Positions 6,431-16,118 of a DNA stretch of 64,000 nucleotides are shown piece after piece. Each line of letters begins with the position of its first letter. Position 1 is the first letter of the stretch. The DNA comes from Tenuifilum thalassicum (GTDB taxonomy: Bacteria > Bacteroidota > Bacteroidia > Bacteroidales > Tenuifilaceae): assembly GCF_013265555.1 (NCBI RefSeq), contig NZ_CP041345.1, positions 620,001 through 684,000 on the forward strand, in the 5' to 3' direction. A program made the translations under genes and the position numbers. The notes beneath the pieces are model-generated. The model worked only from the letters and a program-made list of their open reading frames with translations, searched no databases and was not told the origin of the DNA.

Positions 6431-8887
6431 ATGAAGAAGAAGATAGGAACATCCTTTTTTGATCAACTTATGAACGATGCAAACGACTCGGAAGTAAACT
6501 TTATCCCCATTTTGGCAGAAGGAGAGGTCCCCGAAGTCAAAAAGTCAGATATACCAGATGCATTACCAATAATGGCATTACGAAACACCGTTCTTTTTCC
6601 TGGTGTTCTTATGCCTATAACGGTAGGACGCGAAAAATCGCTAAACCTAATTGCAAGCTTGCCCCCTCAAAAGAAAATAATAGGTGTTTTATCGCAAATG
6701 GATGCCCGTGTTGAGGATCCAGGTATACAGGACCTTTTTAAGATTGGCACTATTGCTCAGGTTATTAAGGTTCTTGAGCTACCCGATGGCAATTCATCGG
6801 TTATTCTTCAGGGATTATCGCGTTTTACTGTAGAGGAATTTATTAGTGAGGATCCATTTTTCCTAGCCAGGGTAAATGAGCTATCTGAGCTAACACCGGA
6901 ACCCGACGATAAAGAGTTTCTTGCGGTAGCTGAAGCCATAAGAGATATTACAATCCGTATTATTCAGTTATCGCCTAACTTGCCCAAAGAGGCATCGTTT
7001 GCTATAAAAAACATTGACAACCCTAAAATGCTTGTTAACTTCATCGGGGCAAACAGCGATATTAAGACCGATGAAAAGCAGAAATTGCTTGAAGAAGCCG
7101 ACATCAAAAAGCGTGCTGAACAGCTGTTGAAGATTCTTTCGCGTGAGCTTCAGATGATTGAGCTCAAGCACGATATACAGAATAAGGTTAAGCATGATTT
7201 AGACCAGCAGCAAAGGGAATACTTCTTGCAACAACAGATGAAAACCATTCAGGATGAGCTGGGTGGCAATCCTATTGAGCAAGAGATAAATGAGTTAAAA
7301 GAACGTGCAAAGAGTAAAAAATGGAGTAAAGAGGTTGCCGAGCATTTTGAAAAGGAGGTTAATAAGCTTACACGTATGAATCCAATGGCAGGCGAGTATT
7401 CCGTTCAGCTTAATTACGTTCAGCTGCTACTCGATTTGCCTTGGAATGAGTATACAAAAGACAACTTTGACCTTGAGCACGCAAAGCAAATTCTAGATGA
7501 GGACCATTTTGGGTTAGTTCAGGTGAAGGAACGTATTTTGGAACACCTTGCCGTTCTTAAGCTAAAAGGCGACCTAAAGGCTCCTATACTATGTTTATAC
7601 GGCCCTCCAGGTGTAGGGAAAACATCGTTAGGTAAATCAATAGCTCGCGCTTTAGGCCGCAAGTACGCTAGAATATCGTTAGGAGGTATGCACGACGAGG
7701 CCGAGATACGTGGCCACCGAAAAACCTATATCGGAGCTATGCCTGGTAGGATAATTCAGAATCTGAAAAAAGTAAAATCGTCGAATCCTGTTATCATTCT
7801 TGATGAGATTGATAAGGTGGGGAAAGATTTCCACGGCGACCCAGCCTCAGCTCTGCTTGAGGTGCTTGACCCTGAGCAGAATAATGCCTTTCACGACAAC
7901 TTTGTAGAAGTTGAATACGACTTGTCGAAAGTGCTGTTCATAACCACTGCCAATAACGTTTCAACCATTAACCCAGCTCTTCGTGACCGTATGGAAATGA
8001 TTGAGGTGAGTGGTTATAGCTTAGAAGAGAAGGTTGAAATTGCTAAGCGTCATCTTTTGCCAAATCAGCTTAAGGAGCATGGGCTAAACAATGATGCCCT
8101 TGTGTTAACCGATAAAGTATTAACAAAAGTTATTCAGGAGTATACCCGGGAAAGCGGCGTGCGTAACCTTAACCAAAAAATAGCAAAGCTTGTTAGGTAC
8201 GCTGCACGTAAGATTGCCTCGGACGAAAAGTATAATCCCAAGCTTACCGCGAAAGACATTGAAAAGATACTTGGTGTTCCGCGTTATACCAAGGAACTGT
8301 ATCAGGGTAATGATTTAGCAGGTGTGGTTACTGGTTTGGCTTGGACTGAGGTTGGTGGAGAAATCCTGTTTGTGGAAACAAGTTTAAGTAAAGGAAAGGG
8401 TAATTTAACCCTTACTGGAAACCTGGGTGATGTGATGAAGGAGTCTGCAGTGCTCGCTCTTGAGTATATTAAATCGCATGCAGACTATTTAAACATTAAA
8501 CCCGAAGTTTTTGAAAAGTGGAATGTTCACATTCATGTACCCGAAGGAGCAATTCCTAAGGATGGGCCATCAGCTGGTATAACCATGGTTACTTCACTCG
8601 CTTCAGCCTTTACTCAACGAAAGGTTAGGGCTAATATAGCCATGACTGGTGAAATAACCCTTCGGGGTAAGGTGCTGCCAGTTGGCGGTATAAAGGAAAA
8701 AATTCTAGCTGCAAAGCGTGCAAATATTACCGATATTATTTTGTCCGCCGAAAACCGCAAGGATGTTTCGGAAATTGATGCTGTATATATTAAAGGCCTT
8801 AAATTCCATTATGTGAACACCATTAAGGAGGTGCTGGATTTTGCACTTCTTAATGAGAAGGTTGAAAATCCTATGGCTATCGAGTAA
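6431..8887 (+). CDS. lon: ATP-dependent protease Lon (LonA)
   Basis: 818 residues from ATG at 6431; a TTG 27 bases upstream is less likely. Order of domains: N-terminal LON substrate-binding domain (about 40-240), coiled region (about 250-330), AAA+ module with Walker A GPPGVGKT near 391 and Walker B VIILDEID, and C-terminal serine protease domain. The catalytic serine is in KDGPSAG (about 713) and the lysine in GGIKEK (about 755), so the Ser-Lys dyad is intact. Lon degrades misfolded and regulatory proteins in the cytoplasm. The gene is monocistronic, with a strong terminator after it and a palindrome before it. Confidence 0.97.
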   Translation: MKKKIGTSFFDQLMNDANDSEVNFIPILAEGEVPEVKKSDIPDALPIMALRNTVLFPGVLMPITVGREKSLNLIASLPPQKKIIGVLSQMDARVEDPGIQDLFKIGTIAQVIKVLELPDGNSSVILQGLSRFTVEEFISEDPFFLARVNELSELTPEPDDKEFLAVAEAIRDITIRIIQLSPNLPKEASFAIKNIDNPKMLVNFIGANSDIKTDEKQKLLEEADIKKRAEQLLKILSRELQMIELKHDIQNKVKHDLDQQQREYFLQQQMKTIQDELGGNPIEQEINELKERAKSKKWSKEVAEHFEKEVNKLTRMNPMAGEYSVQLNYVQLLLDLPWNEYTKDNFDLEHAKQILDEDHFGLVQVKERILEHLAVLKLKGDLKAPILCLYGPPGVGKTSLGKSIARALGRKYARISLGGMHDEAEIRGHRKTYIGAMPGRIIQNLKKVKSSNPVIILDEIDKVGKDFHGDPASALLEVLDPEQNNAFHDNFVEVEYDLSKVLFITTANNVSTINPALRDRMEMIEVSGYSLEEKVEIAKRHLLPNQLKEHGLNNDALVLTDKVLTKVIQEYTRESGVRNLNQKIAKLVRYAARKIASDEKYNPKLTAKDIEKILGVPRYTKELYQGNDLAGVVTGLAWTEVGGEILFVETSLSKGKGNLTLTGNLGDVMKESAVLALEYIKSHADYLNIKPEVFEKWNVHIHVPEGAIPKDGPSAGITMVTSLASAFTQRKVRANIAMTGEITLRGKVLPVGGIKEKILAAKRANITDIILSAENRKDVSEIDAVYIKGLKFHYVNTIKEVLDFALLNEKVENPMAIE

Positions 8888-8913
8888 TGTATTATACCAT
8901 TATAACGTTTAGG

Positions 8914-8940
8914 AAGACCCTTTATAGGGTCTTTTTTTGT
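8914..8940 (+). terminator. Intrinsic terminator of lon
   Basis: AAGACCCT and AGGGTCTT form an 8-bp stem around TTAT, followed by a run of T. Confidence 0.9.
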
Positions 8941-9003
8941 TTTTTAAGGTTTTTACTCATCAATTTTACCTATTATTGTATGAAAATTGCTTAATAAGGA
9001 GTT

Positions 9004-9474
9004 ATGAGTAGAGTTGCCATATTCCCGGGTTCATTTGACCCAATAACTGTTGGTCATGAATCAATTGTTTACCGCTCGCTTTCGCTATTCGATAAGGTGA
9101 TAGTGGCTATTGGATATAATTCGAATAAAAAAGCATTTTTTAGCATCGATAAGCGAATTGCAATGATTGAAAAAGTTTTTGCTAATGAACCACGAGTTGA
9201 GGTTATTAGCTACGAAGGGTTAACCGTTGATTTATGCAATAGGCTTGGTGTACAATACATTTTACGTGGGTTAAGGACATCTGCCGATTTTGAATTTGAG
9301 CGCGCCATTGCTCAGGTTAATAAGCAGATGCATCCCAATATTGAGACGGTGTTTTTACTTACAGCACCCCAGCATACGCCTATAAACTCTACAATTATTC
9401 GTGATATTCTTTTGCACAATGGAGACCCTTCGGGGTTTATTCCTAGTTCAATAAACATTAAGGATTATCTATAG
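9004..9474 (+). CDS. coaD: Pantetheine-phosphate adenylyltransferase
   Basis: 156 residues, the normal length. The nucleotidyltransferase signature GSFDPITVGH lies at residues 9-18 and the C-terminal PINSTIIRDI takes the place of the usual ISSTxxR motif; RGLRTSADFEFE (about residues 88-99) is the substrate-binding segment. It transfers AMP to 4'-phosphopantetheine in the penultimate step of CoA synthesis. An AAGGAG sequence ends just two bases before the ATG, unusually close. The thioredoxin-fold gene follows after four bases and is probably co-transcribed. Confidence 0.97.
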   Translation: MSRVAIFPGSFDPITVGHESIVYRSLSLFDKVIVAIGYNSNKKAFFSIDKRIAMIEKVFANEPRVEVISYEGLTVDLCNRLGVQYILRGLRTSADFEFERAIAQVNKQMHPNIETVFLLTAPQHTPINSTIIRDILLHNGDPSGFIPSSINIKDYL

Positions 9475-9478
9475 GGAT

Positions 9479-10891
9479 ATGGTTAAAGTTAAAAATCTTT
9501 TTCTTGGACTAGCCTTTTTATTTGGCTTTGGCAAAGCATTTTCGCAGGGAGCTACGGTTTTTGGAACAGCCCCTGAGTACAAGGGGGTAGAGATAATTTT
9601 TTATGCCTATTCCGATTATATTACTGAAACTGAATATGAGATTGGCCGTTGTAAAGTTGATAAGGAAGGGCACTTTTCTGCTAAACTAAAAGTACTTGAA
9701 ACCGATTTTGTTTTTAGCCACCTTGGTGTTTATAGAATTTACTTTTTTGCTGAGCCAGGAAAAAGCTACGAGCTGGTGCTTCCCCCACGCGAGGATAAGA
9801 CCGAAGAGCAGAGGTTGAATCCCTATTTTAGAGAATCGGACTTGCAGGTTGGTATTAAAAACATTGGAAAAGATGATATAAATTTTTTGATAAATGCTTT
9901 TGACTTAAGATTTAATCAGGACTTCGACCAAATTGTTCAGGATGCTTATAGGGGACGACAGCATAATATAGATTCGCTGATTAGCAAGATTGAATCCAAG
10001 TTTTCCAATTCTGGAAACCCATTTTTTGAGGCATATAGAGAATATCGATATGGTCTGTTAAAGCAGATAACTTTCATTAAAAAGTCGACTGCAACTTCTA
10101 ACGAACTTTTTCTAAACCGTCCTATTCTTTACAGGAATCCTGCTTATATGGAGCTTTTTAATCTTGTGTACGACAAGTATTTCCTATTTTTCTCTAGGAC
10201 TTCAAGAGGGAATGCCATTTTTGATGATATATCTCGATATAAAAGTTTAACCCGATTGAGAAAAACCTTAGCTACCGATGAAGTGCTAAGTAACGATACT
10301 TTAATGGAGATGGTCATTCTGAAATCGCTTCACGACGAGTTTTTTAGCGATAACTTTTCACGCTCTGCACTTCTTACTATACTCGATTCGCTATATCGTT
10401 CAACAAAAATTCCTGAGCATGTTGTCATTGCAGAAAACATTAGGAATCGAATTACCAAGCTTTTACCAGGATTTGTTCCTGCTCCATTCACTTTAAAAGA
10501 TGTAAAGGGAAGAGATGTATCACTTGATAAATTCAAAGGTAAATACGTTTACTTAAATTTTTGCACCACAACCAGCTATACTTGTTTGAAAGAATTTGTT
10601 CAGCTCGAGAAAATATGCAAGCAATATAAGAAGCATTTGGAGGTAGTAACCATTTCGGCCGATAAGGATATAAACGATTTAAAAGTTTTTCTTGATAATA
10701 CTAATTACCATTGGACCTTTTTACACTTTGGTAATAAACCTGAAGTTTTAAGAGATTTTGACATCAGGGTTTATCCTACCTACTTTTTAATTGGGCCAGA
10801 TAGAAAGATGATTATGTCGCCAGCACCATCACCCGAGGAAGGATTTGAACGACGTTTCTTCCAGCTGTTAAGGAGTAGAGGAGAACTTTAA
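9479..10891 (+). CDS. TlpA-like thioredoxin-fold lipid/periplasmic protein with altered CXXC
   Basis: 470 residues with a signal peptide (cleavage likely after AFSQ, about residue 23). The N-terminal third is beta-rich, like the DUF4369-type domain often placed before TlpA domains in Bacteroidota. The middle is helical and residues about 335-465 form an AhpC/TSA-TlpA thioredoxin domain (FTLKDVKGRDVSL, YVYLNFCTTTSYTC, VYPTYFLIG). The active-site WCxxC motif is replaced by two cysteines six residues apart (CTTTSYTC), so standard disulfide chemistry is doubtful. It is four bases after coaD, and its stop overlaps the stop of the convergent Nudix gene. Confidence 0.75.
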   Translation: MVKVKNLFLGLAFLFGFGKAFSQGATVFGTAPEYKGVEIIFYAYSDYITETEYEIGRCKVDKEGHFSAKLKVLETDFVFSHLGVYRIYFFAEPGKSYELVLPPREDKTEEQRLNPYFRESDLQVGIKNIGKDDINFLINAFDLRFNQDFDQIVQDAYRGRQHNIDSLISKIESKFSNSGNPFFEAYREYRYGLLKQITFIKKSTATSNELFLNRPILYRNPAYMELFNLVYDKYFLFFSRTSRGNAIFDDISRYKSLTRLRKTLATDEVLSNDTLMEMVILKSLHDEFFSDNFSRSALLTILDSLYRSTKIPEHVVIAENIRNRITKLLPGFVPAPFTLKDVKGRDVSLDKFKGKYVYLNFCTTTSYTCLKEFVQLEKICKQYKKHLEVVTISADKDINDLKVFLDNTNYHWTFLHFGNKPEVLRDFDIRVYPTYFLIGPDRKMIMSPAPSPEEGFERRFFQLLRSRGEL

Positions 10892-11508
10892 TCAAGAGCC
10901 TTCAGAACCGACATCAAGCTTGCATAGCTGTCGGAAAGGTAAACCCAAAGGTCGGAGCGTTTAACCCATTTCACCTGCTCAATGCCTTCTTCGGTCTGAG
11001 GAGTTAAGGCGTTATTCCAGTTTGAACGCATGGCAAACCAATGTGTAGACTTTATTACCAGCTGCCCATTTAGCATGTAGGTGTGATGAGTAACGGTTAA
11101 AGGCTTTTCTATTGTTAAGTTGCTAATTCCAGTTTCTTCAACAACCTCTCTAACTGCAGCAGTTTCAATTGCCTCGTTAGGTTCAACCTTACCTTTAGGT
11201 AAGTCCCATCGTCCAAATCGCTTTATAAGGAGCACTTCGTTTCTATGGTTTGTTACAACGCCACCGGCAGCATCAATTTTATCGAAATTTCTTAACAGCT
11301 CGTTAAAAGTGTTGTTAACATTGCTAGTTCCTGCAAAAAGGTTAGGAATCTCGGAATGGGTTTGGAAAAAATGGATTAACTTTGGAATGTCTAAAAAGGG
11401 CGTGTTGCCCCAAATAAGTCCAGGTTTGTTTGATAAAAATGCATTTTTAATGTTTTGAGTAATAATAAATTTCCGATTATTAAAATAAATTTCAATATCT
11501 GATACCAT
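10888..11508 (-). CDS. Nudix hydrolase
   Basis: 206 residues. The Nudix box runs from G106 (GKVEPNEAIETAAVREVVEETGI-like, with R120, E121, E124 and E125 in place), so the metal site is intact. The first 80 residues form an additional domain common to Bacteroidota homologues encoded beside pyrE. The substrate is unknown but would be a nucleoside diphosphate derivative. The ATG at 11508 sits inside CCATGG and overlaps the pyrE ATG on the other strand by two bases. A TTG three codons upstream is the alternative start. Its stop overlaps the TlpA-like gene's stop through a shared TTAA. Confidence 0.85.
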   Translation of the reverse strand: MVSDIEIYFNNRKFIITQNIKNAFLSNKPGLIWGNTPFLDIPKLIHFFQTHSEIPNLFAGTSNVNNTFNELLRNFDKIDAAGGVVTNHRNEVLLIKRFGRWDLPKGKVEPNEAIETAAVREVVEETGISNLTIEKPLTVTHHTYMLNGQLVIKSTHWFAMRSNWNNALTPQTEEGIEQVKWVKRSDLWVYLSDSYASLMSVLKALD

Positions 11509-12133
11509 GGATAGCAATATTATAGCGGATAAACTTTTACAAATTAACGCAATAAAGCTTAATCCTGCAAATCCATTTACTTGGGCTTCGGGATGGAAAT
11601 CACCTATTTATTGCGATAATAGGAAAACACTCTCATACCCTGATGTTCGAAATGTAATATGCGATGGTTTTGTCAGTCTTATTAAGGAAAAGTATCCTCA
11701 GGCAGAGGTGATTGCTGGAGTGGCAACTGGTGCCATTGCGCATGGGATGTTAGTTGCCGACAGGCTTGACCTCCCTTTTATTTATGTGCGCTCTGTACCT
11801 AAGTCGCATGGTTTAACAAATCAAATTGAGGGTCATTTTACACCTGGCCAAAAAGTTGTGGTTATTGAAGATTTGATTTCTACTGGCATGAGCAGCCTAG
11901 CTGCAGTTGAAGCGCTACGAAATGCAGGTTGCGATGTATTAGGACTCCTTGCAATTTTTACTTACCAGTTCGATAAGGCTAAAAACGCTTTTGCAGATGC
12001 TAATGTTGATTATGAGACACTTTCAAACTACTCATTGCTAATTGACGCAGCCTTAAGTAAGGGCGTTATCGGTTCCCAGGATATCGAACTCCTTAAATCA
12101 TGGCGAACCAACCCCGAAGAGTGGGGAAAATAA
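11507..12133 (+). CDS. pyrE: Orotate phosphoribosyltransferase
   Basis: 208 residues. FTWASGWKSPIYCDNR (residues about 23-38) and the PRPP-binding motif VVVIEDLISTGMSS (about 116-129) identify PyrE, which joins orotate to PRPP to make OMP in pyrimidine synthesis. The ATG at 11507 is divergent from, and overlaps, the start codon of the Nudix gene. There is therefore no ordinary intergenic promoter and each gene's promoter must lie within the other's coding region. The product has normal family length, which supports this start. A terminator follows. Confidence 0.96.
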   Translation: MDSNIIADKLLQINAIKLNPANPFTWASGWKSPIYCDNRKTLSYPDVRNVICDGFVSLIKEKYPQAEVIAGVATGAIAHGMLVADRLDLPFIYVRSVPKSHGLTNQIEGHFTPGQKVVVIEDLISTGMSSLAAVEALRNAGCDVLGLLAIFTYQFDKAKNAFADANVDYETLSNYSLLIDAALSKGVIGSQDIELLKSWRTNPEEWGK

Positions 12134-12191
12134 AAGCTGATGGAATTGAGTAAAGACAGGTATTCAATTGGATAATACGAATTACTAGAAC

Positions 12192-12228
12192 AAAAACAGG
12201 CCCACCCAACGGACCTGTTTAGTTTTTA
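12192..12228 (+). terminator. Intrinsic terminator after pyrE
   Basis: AAACAGG and CCTGTTT form a 7-bp stem extended by imperfect CC/GG pairs, followed by AGTTTTT. It also lies past the stop of the convergent LPP20 gene and could work in both directions. Confidence 0.7.
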
Positions 12229-12268
12229 ATTTTACTTTCCCTTTATCTTTATCCTTTATCCTTAATCC

Positions 12269-13642
12269 TTAATAAGCCCTATCCCCACGAATAACCCGCG
12301 TAATTATCTCACGTACAATACTTGAGTTGATTTTTTCAACTGCATCTTTGTATGCATTTGCGCCAGCTTGTGGGGCTTTGAAATGAGATGCCTTGATACG
12401 TCTATTGGATAAGGTATATACTAAGTTACCTTCTTTATTTTGTACATTAACGTCAAGATTCATTACAACTTGAATGTACTGATTTGCCCTACCAGCGGGT
12501 TTAGTATTTGCGGTTACATTTACGATGAAATCGGCATCGTTAGGGTTGTCAGCTATAGGAAAACCAAGTTTAAGAATGTTTGAACGAAGGGCATCGGCCA
12601 AGGGGGTTTGGTTAAGTGGTTGGTTAAGGTTTTTCTCATCGGAAGCTATATAGAATGATGGCCTGGTTATGGTGATTCTTGTCTCTGTTGTTGGTGCTTT
12701 GATTCTTGAAATTGCCTTTGATATAGCAAAATCACGTGTTGCTTCCTTAACAATCGATTCAACATCTACAATAACTTTAGCTGTTTCTATCTTTTTACGA
12801 GAGCGAACTGCTTCGACATCGAACGACGCTTTACCTTCGTTGTTGGTAGTTGAACTTTTACTCAAATATGAGTTGGCCGAGAAAGTGAATTTTAAAGGGA
12901 TTGAATTTTGAGGAATTCCATTCTTATTTTTTACCGTGTAAGTTAATTCGGAACCTTTTATTGGGTGACCTAATTTAGCTGTTAGCTCATCAGGACCTGA
13001 TACAATCAGTGAGTTAATAGTGCTAGTGATTTGATTAATGATTTCGTTGCTTAGTAAAATGTCTTTGCCATTGTAATTAGCAGCTATGGATTCATTAAGA
13101 TATGGCTTGATTGGTTCAAGTGCACGAATAAGCATTAGCAATGCTGTTTTGGAATCATTAGCATTAATTGCAGCGATTGCTTTATCGTAAAAATCGAGTG
13201 ATTTAGCAGTAGCAGTTGCCTTTTTTTCTGCTACCATCTTGGCGTATTTATCTTTTGATAATCTGAAGTAAATCCAGTAGGTGTTTTGATCTTCCCAAGT
13301 GCTAACCACCTCATACCCTTCTAGCTCTTTTTGAGCTTCAGCTCTCACCGATTGCCTGAAGTCTTCGGAAAAATATTCTTGCGTTTCAAATGAGTTTAGA
13401 ACCGACTTTGCTGAAATAGTTACTGAAATATCGCTTGCCATATCGGCAAGGGCATTCTGCTTTGCAGCTTGTTGATAGTCTGGAGTTGATTTACGTGCCG
13501 AACCAATTCCAACATAGTATCCAGGTAGGTTTGGTCGCGATTGAACCCAGCTGGGAGCAGGTGGAATTTCAGCAACTTTTGAGCTGCTACCACAACCAAA
13601 TAGAATGGATGTAATTGCCGCTAGTACTATTAATCTTTTCAT
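12269..13642 (-). CDS. LPP20-family lipoprotein
   Basis: 457 residues with a lipoprotein signal (FGC, lipidated C17). Residues about 30-150 (PSWVQSRPNLPGYYVGIGSA, KQNALADMASDISVTI, STWEDQNTYWIYFRLSK) match the LPP20 fold, and two more beta-rich domains follow, including one resembling a CsgG/LPP20-associated domain near residues 320-450. It is probably anchored in the outer membrane, facing the periplasm. It follows the CsgG-like lipoprotein gene by about 80 bases on the same strand, and the two probably work together. The stop codon lies within a tract of TTTATCC/TTAATCC heptamer repeats (12238-12270). Confidence 0.75.
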   Translation of the reverse strand: MKRLIVLAAITSILFGCGSSSKVAEIPPAPSWVQSRPNLPGYYVGIGSARKSTPDYQQAAKQNALADMASDISVTISAKSVLNSFETQEYFSEDFRQSVRAEAQKELEGYEVVSTWEDQNTYWIYFRLSKDKYAKMVAEKKATATAKSLDFYDKAIAAINANDSKTALLMLIRALEPIKPYLNESIAANYNGKDILLSNEIINQITSTINSLIVSGPDELTAKLGHPIKGSELTYTVKNKNGIPQNSIPLKFTFSANSYLSKSSTTNNEGKASFDVEAVRSRKKIETAKVIVDVESIVKEATRDFAISKAISRIKAPTTETRITITRPSFYIASDEKNLNQPLNQTPLADALRSNILKLGFPIADNPNDADFIVNVTANTKPAGRANQYIQVVMNLDVNVQNKEGNLVYTLSNRRIKASHFKAPQAGANAYKDAVEKINSSIVREIITRVIRGDRAY

Positions 13643-13723
13643 TCTTGTCGGTTTTTGTTATTCTCAAGAAGTTAGTCTAAAATCTGTTGAGTTACATTTT
13701 TATTAGCTGCAATCTTTTTAGTG

Positions 13724-15109
13724 CTACTCTTCTGGGTTATAGCTGCCAATTTTATTTGCAACCCTGTCGCCAATATCGTTTATTGCTTTAGATATGAGCG
13801 ATGCCATTGATGTTATCTCTCTACGCGAGTTTAATTTTTCTTGTAACCTACGAACATCGGGGGTGTTATCGTTTATAACATCTTTATCGGTTTTAACATC
13901 TATCTTTTCCCAGTAACCCGGTACAAGTTTGTCCTTTGGACCATCAAATGTGGCGTATTCAATAAAATCGGACTGGTTGCTTCTCACATAGTCAGTTACC
14001 AATACTGCACCCGTTTCGGTTGAGGTGAGCTGATATTTCAAAGCAATTGTTACGCTGTTACTCTGACTATACTCGTAGTAGTAAACTTTTTTGTAGCTAA
14101 CATTTATCTTTGTATCTCCAGTTTTTGGGTCCTTAACTTTAGTCTCTTCTCGTAAGAAGCCTTTTTTGCGTGTCTTTTTCAACCTACCAGGCTTTAACTC
14201 CAAGATGCTTACCTCGCCGTTTAGTATGGCTTTGGCCGATAAAAGTTTTCCAATTTCTAGCTCTGAACCAGTAGAAATACTTCTGTGCTGTTCTTCAATA
14301 ATTTTATCTGTGTTTTCGGTGTCAATTACTTTAATAAATGGGGTTTTAAGCTCATTTAAACTACTAGTCACTTCAGCTTGTACACTTTTAGTAATGTTTT
14401 GAGCATTTCTCGAGCCCGTTTTAAAGTTCGAAACTTTGATGGTAATTGTAGCTTGTTCTAGGGCTTCATCACGTAACTCACGGGCGTCTTTGTAGTTATT
14501 ATATTCACGAATGATTTTATCGAGATTATTATACGCTTTACGGTAGAATGAGGCACTCATAAATTCTTTTGCTTCACGGTAAAGAGGTTCGCATTTCGAT
14601 ACTTTTAGCATGTCCTTAACATTGCCGTAATCGGGTTGTAACTTCTTTATCTCCGAAAGGAGCTGCTCTGCTTCTTTGAACCTCTCCTCGTCCATATACC
14701 TTTGAGCTTCCGAATAAATCTTCTCAATATATTTAGGCTTTGCATCTTTATAATAGTCGGTGGCAATGTTAGAAATGGACAGCTCAACCCCAAAAGCTGA
14801 AGCCTTATTTTTTAAATCCTCAGCATCGATGTATTTATATACAGTTCCTTTAAGATCGTCGTTTTCGTATGCCTTAATTACTTCAAGCGACTGTTCATCT
14901 AGCACGCGTTGTCCTGCACGTTTAAGGCCAACAATAGCGTTGATATTGTCTCGTTTTGCCATTAGAGAACGGAAGTAAGCATCCGTTGCTTGTTGCCATA
15001 ATCCAGCCTGCTCAAACTTCATCCCCTTTTTTGCATATTTTTTTGAGGCGCAACCTCCTGCTAATATTACTATTGAAGCAATAAAAAGAGTAAACAGTTT
15101 CCTATTCAT
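13724..15109 (-). CDS. CsgG-like lipoprotein with N-terminal TPR-like helices
   Basis: 461 residues from ATG at 15109, with a lipoprotein signal ending in LAGGC (C20). A longer frame exists upstream, but those codons lie in the divergent promoter region and lack signal-peptide character. Residues about 25-245 are helical with TPR-like spacing (YKDARELRDEALEQA). The second half holds a CsgG/LpoB-like core: TPFIKVIDTENTDKIIEEQ followed by EIGKLLSAKAILNGEV. CsgG relatives form outer-membrane secretion channels or help activate peptidoglycan synthases. With the LPP20 lipoprotein it forms a two-gene unit. No curlin subunit or csgE/F gene is nearby, so the role is open. Confidence 0.7.
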   Translation of the reverse strand: MNRKLFTLFIASIVILAGGCASKKYAKKGMKFEQAGLWQQATDAYFRSLMAKRDNINAIVGLKRAGQRVLDEQSLEVIKAYENDDLKGTVYKYIDAEDLKNKASAFGVELSISNIATDYYKDAKPKYIEKIYSEAQRYMDEERFKEAEQLLSEIKKLQPDYGNVKDMLKVSKCEPLYREAKEFMSASFYRKAYNNLDKIIREYNNYKDARELRDEALEQATITIKVSNFKTGSRNAQNITKSVQAEVTSSLNELKTPFIKVIDTENTDKIIEEQHRSISTGSELEIGKLLSAKAILNGEVSILELKPGRLKKTRKKGFLREETKVKDPKTGDTKINVSYKKVYYYEYSQSNSVTIALKYQLTSTETGAVLVTDYVRSNQSDFIEYATFDGPKDKLVPGYWEKIDVKTDKDVINDNTPDVRRLQEKLNSRREITSMASLISKAINDIGDRVANKIGSYNPEE

Positions 15110-15257
15110 GGGTGTAAATTTTAGTAACAAATAATAAGTTATAAAGAAAAGACATTTCGCAAAAACATAAAAATAAAACTTTTTGATAATCCTAAAAAGA
15201 TTTGTACCCTCTTTAAGAATTTTCTTCAAACCACTCAAAAAGCGAGCCAAAAAATTT

Positions 15258-15265
15258 TAAATTTG
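15258..15265 (+). promoter_or_regulatory. -7 element of the Nudix gene at 15283
   Basis: TAAATTTG, a full -7 match, 17 bases before the TTG start codon. The implied leader is about ten bases. No clear -33 element was found. Confidence 0.45.
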
Positions 15266-15282
15266 GAACATAAACTAGAGGT

Positions 15283-15924
15283 TTGAAAGAGATAGTTAGA
15301 AATGCAATTGAAAGGTTAAGATATTTACTGAAGGCTGAACTTCCTGGGAAGGATGCTCAGATAATTATGGCGCCTTCGGTAAGAGCGGATAAACATGGGA
15401 ATAGTAAACCGAACCTATCTACGCGGGAAAGTGCAGTGCTAATCCTTCTTTATAGGGCGCTTAGTGGTTTACGGTTTGTCCTAATAAAACGACAAGTTTA
15501 TGATGGGCCACATAGTGGACAAGTGAGCTTGCCAGGTGGTAAGTTTGAAGAAAACGACATTTCAATAAGTCAAACCGCTTTACGAGAAACGTACGAGGAG
15601 ATTGGGGTTGAACCTAAGAATGTTGACCTGTTGGGCAGGTTGACAGAGCTTTATATTCCAGTTAGTAACATGATAGTGCATCCATTTGTTGGTTACATAA
15701 ACGAGACCCCAAATTTTAACTTAAACCTACTTGAAGTTCAGTATATTGTTGAGGTGGATTTGTTCGATTTGATAGATGATAGAAATAAATCGGTAAAGGT
15801 GATTAACTCACATGGGTATCCCATTACTGCACCATACTATAATTTAAAAGATGAAATGGTTTGGGGAGCCACCGCAATGATACTGTCTGAATTTGAGCAT
15901 ATTCTTAAAAAGGTTTTATTGTGA
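15283..15924 (+). CDS. CoA pyrophosphatase-type Nudix hydrolase (NudL-like)
   Basis: 213 residues. The CoA-pyrophosphatase signature precedes the Nudix box: LIKRQVYDGPHSGQVSLPGG at about 67-86, then RETYEEIG at 101-108, so the metal-binding glutamates are present. The family hydrolyses CoA or acyl-CoA to phosphopantetheine and ADP. The only possible start near the N-terminus is TTG at 15283, because a TAA lies four codons upstream and the next ATG (codon 29) would cut off the conserved LPGKDAQIIMAP segment. I therefore read this as a genuine TTG start. It is divergent from the CsgG-like gene. Confidence 0.88.
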   Translation: MKEIVRNAIERLRYLLKAELPGKDAQIIMAPSVRADKHGNSKPNLSTRESAVLILLYRALSGLRFVLIKRQVYDGPHSGQVSLPGGKFEENDISISQTALRETYEEIGVEPKNVDLLGRLTELYIPVSNMIVHPFVGYINETPNFNLNLLEVQYIVEVDLFDLIDDRNKSVKVINSHGYPITAPYYNLKDEMVWGATAMILSEFEHILKKVLL

Positions 15925-16118
15925 GATTTTAAAATCTATCTTAATTTGTAACAATTAATGGTACGCTTTTTATTAGATGGTTTTTATGAGATGCTTAAAA
16001 AAACATTTGAAAAATAAATTTAGATTAAATATGGTAGGGTAAAATAAAGTTTTTTCCCATTCCGTTTTAAACCTTTGTAAAATTTTATATTCTTTTGTGT
16101 AAACAAATTATATTAACC

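Noticed and set aside
13724-15250. Longer form of the CsgG-like protein starting at 15250
   Set aside because: The additional 47 residues lie in the divergent promoter region and would bury the lipoprotein signal inside the protein.
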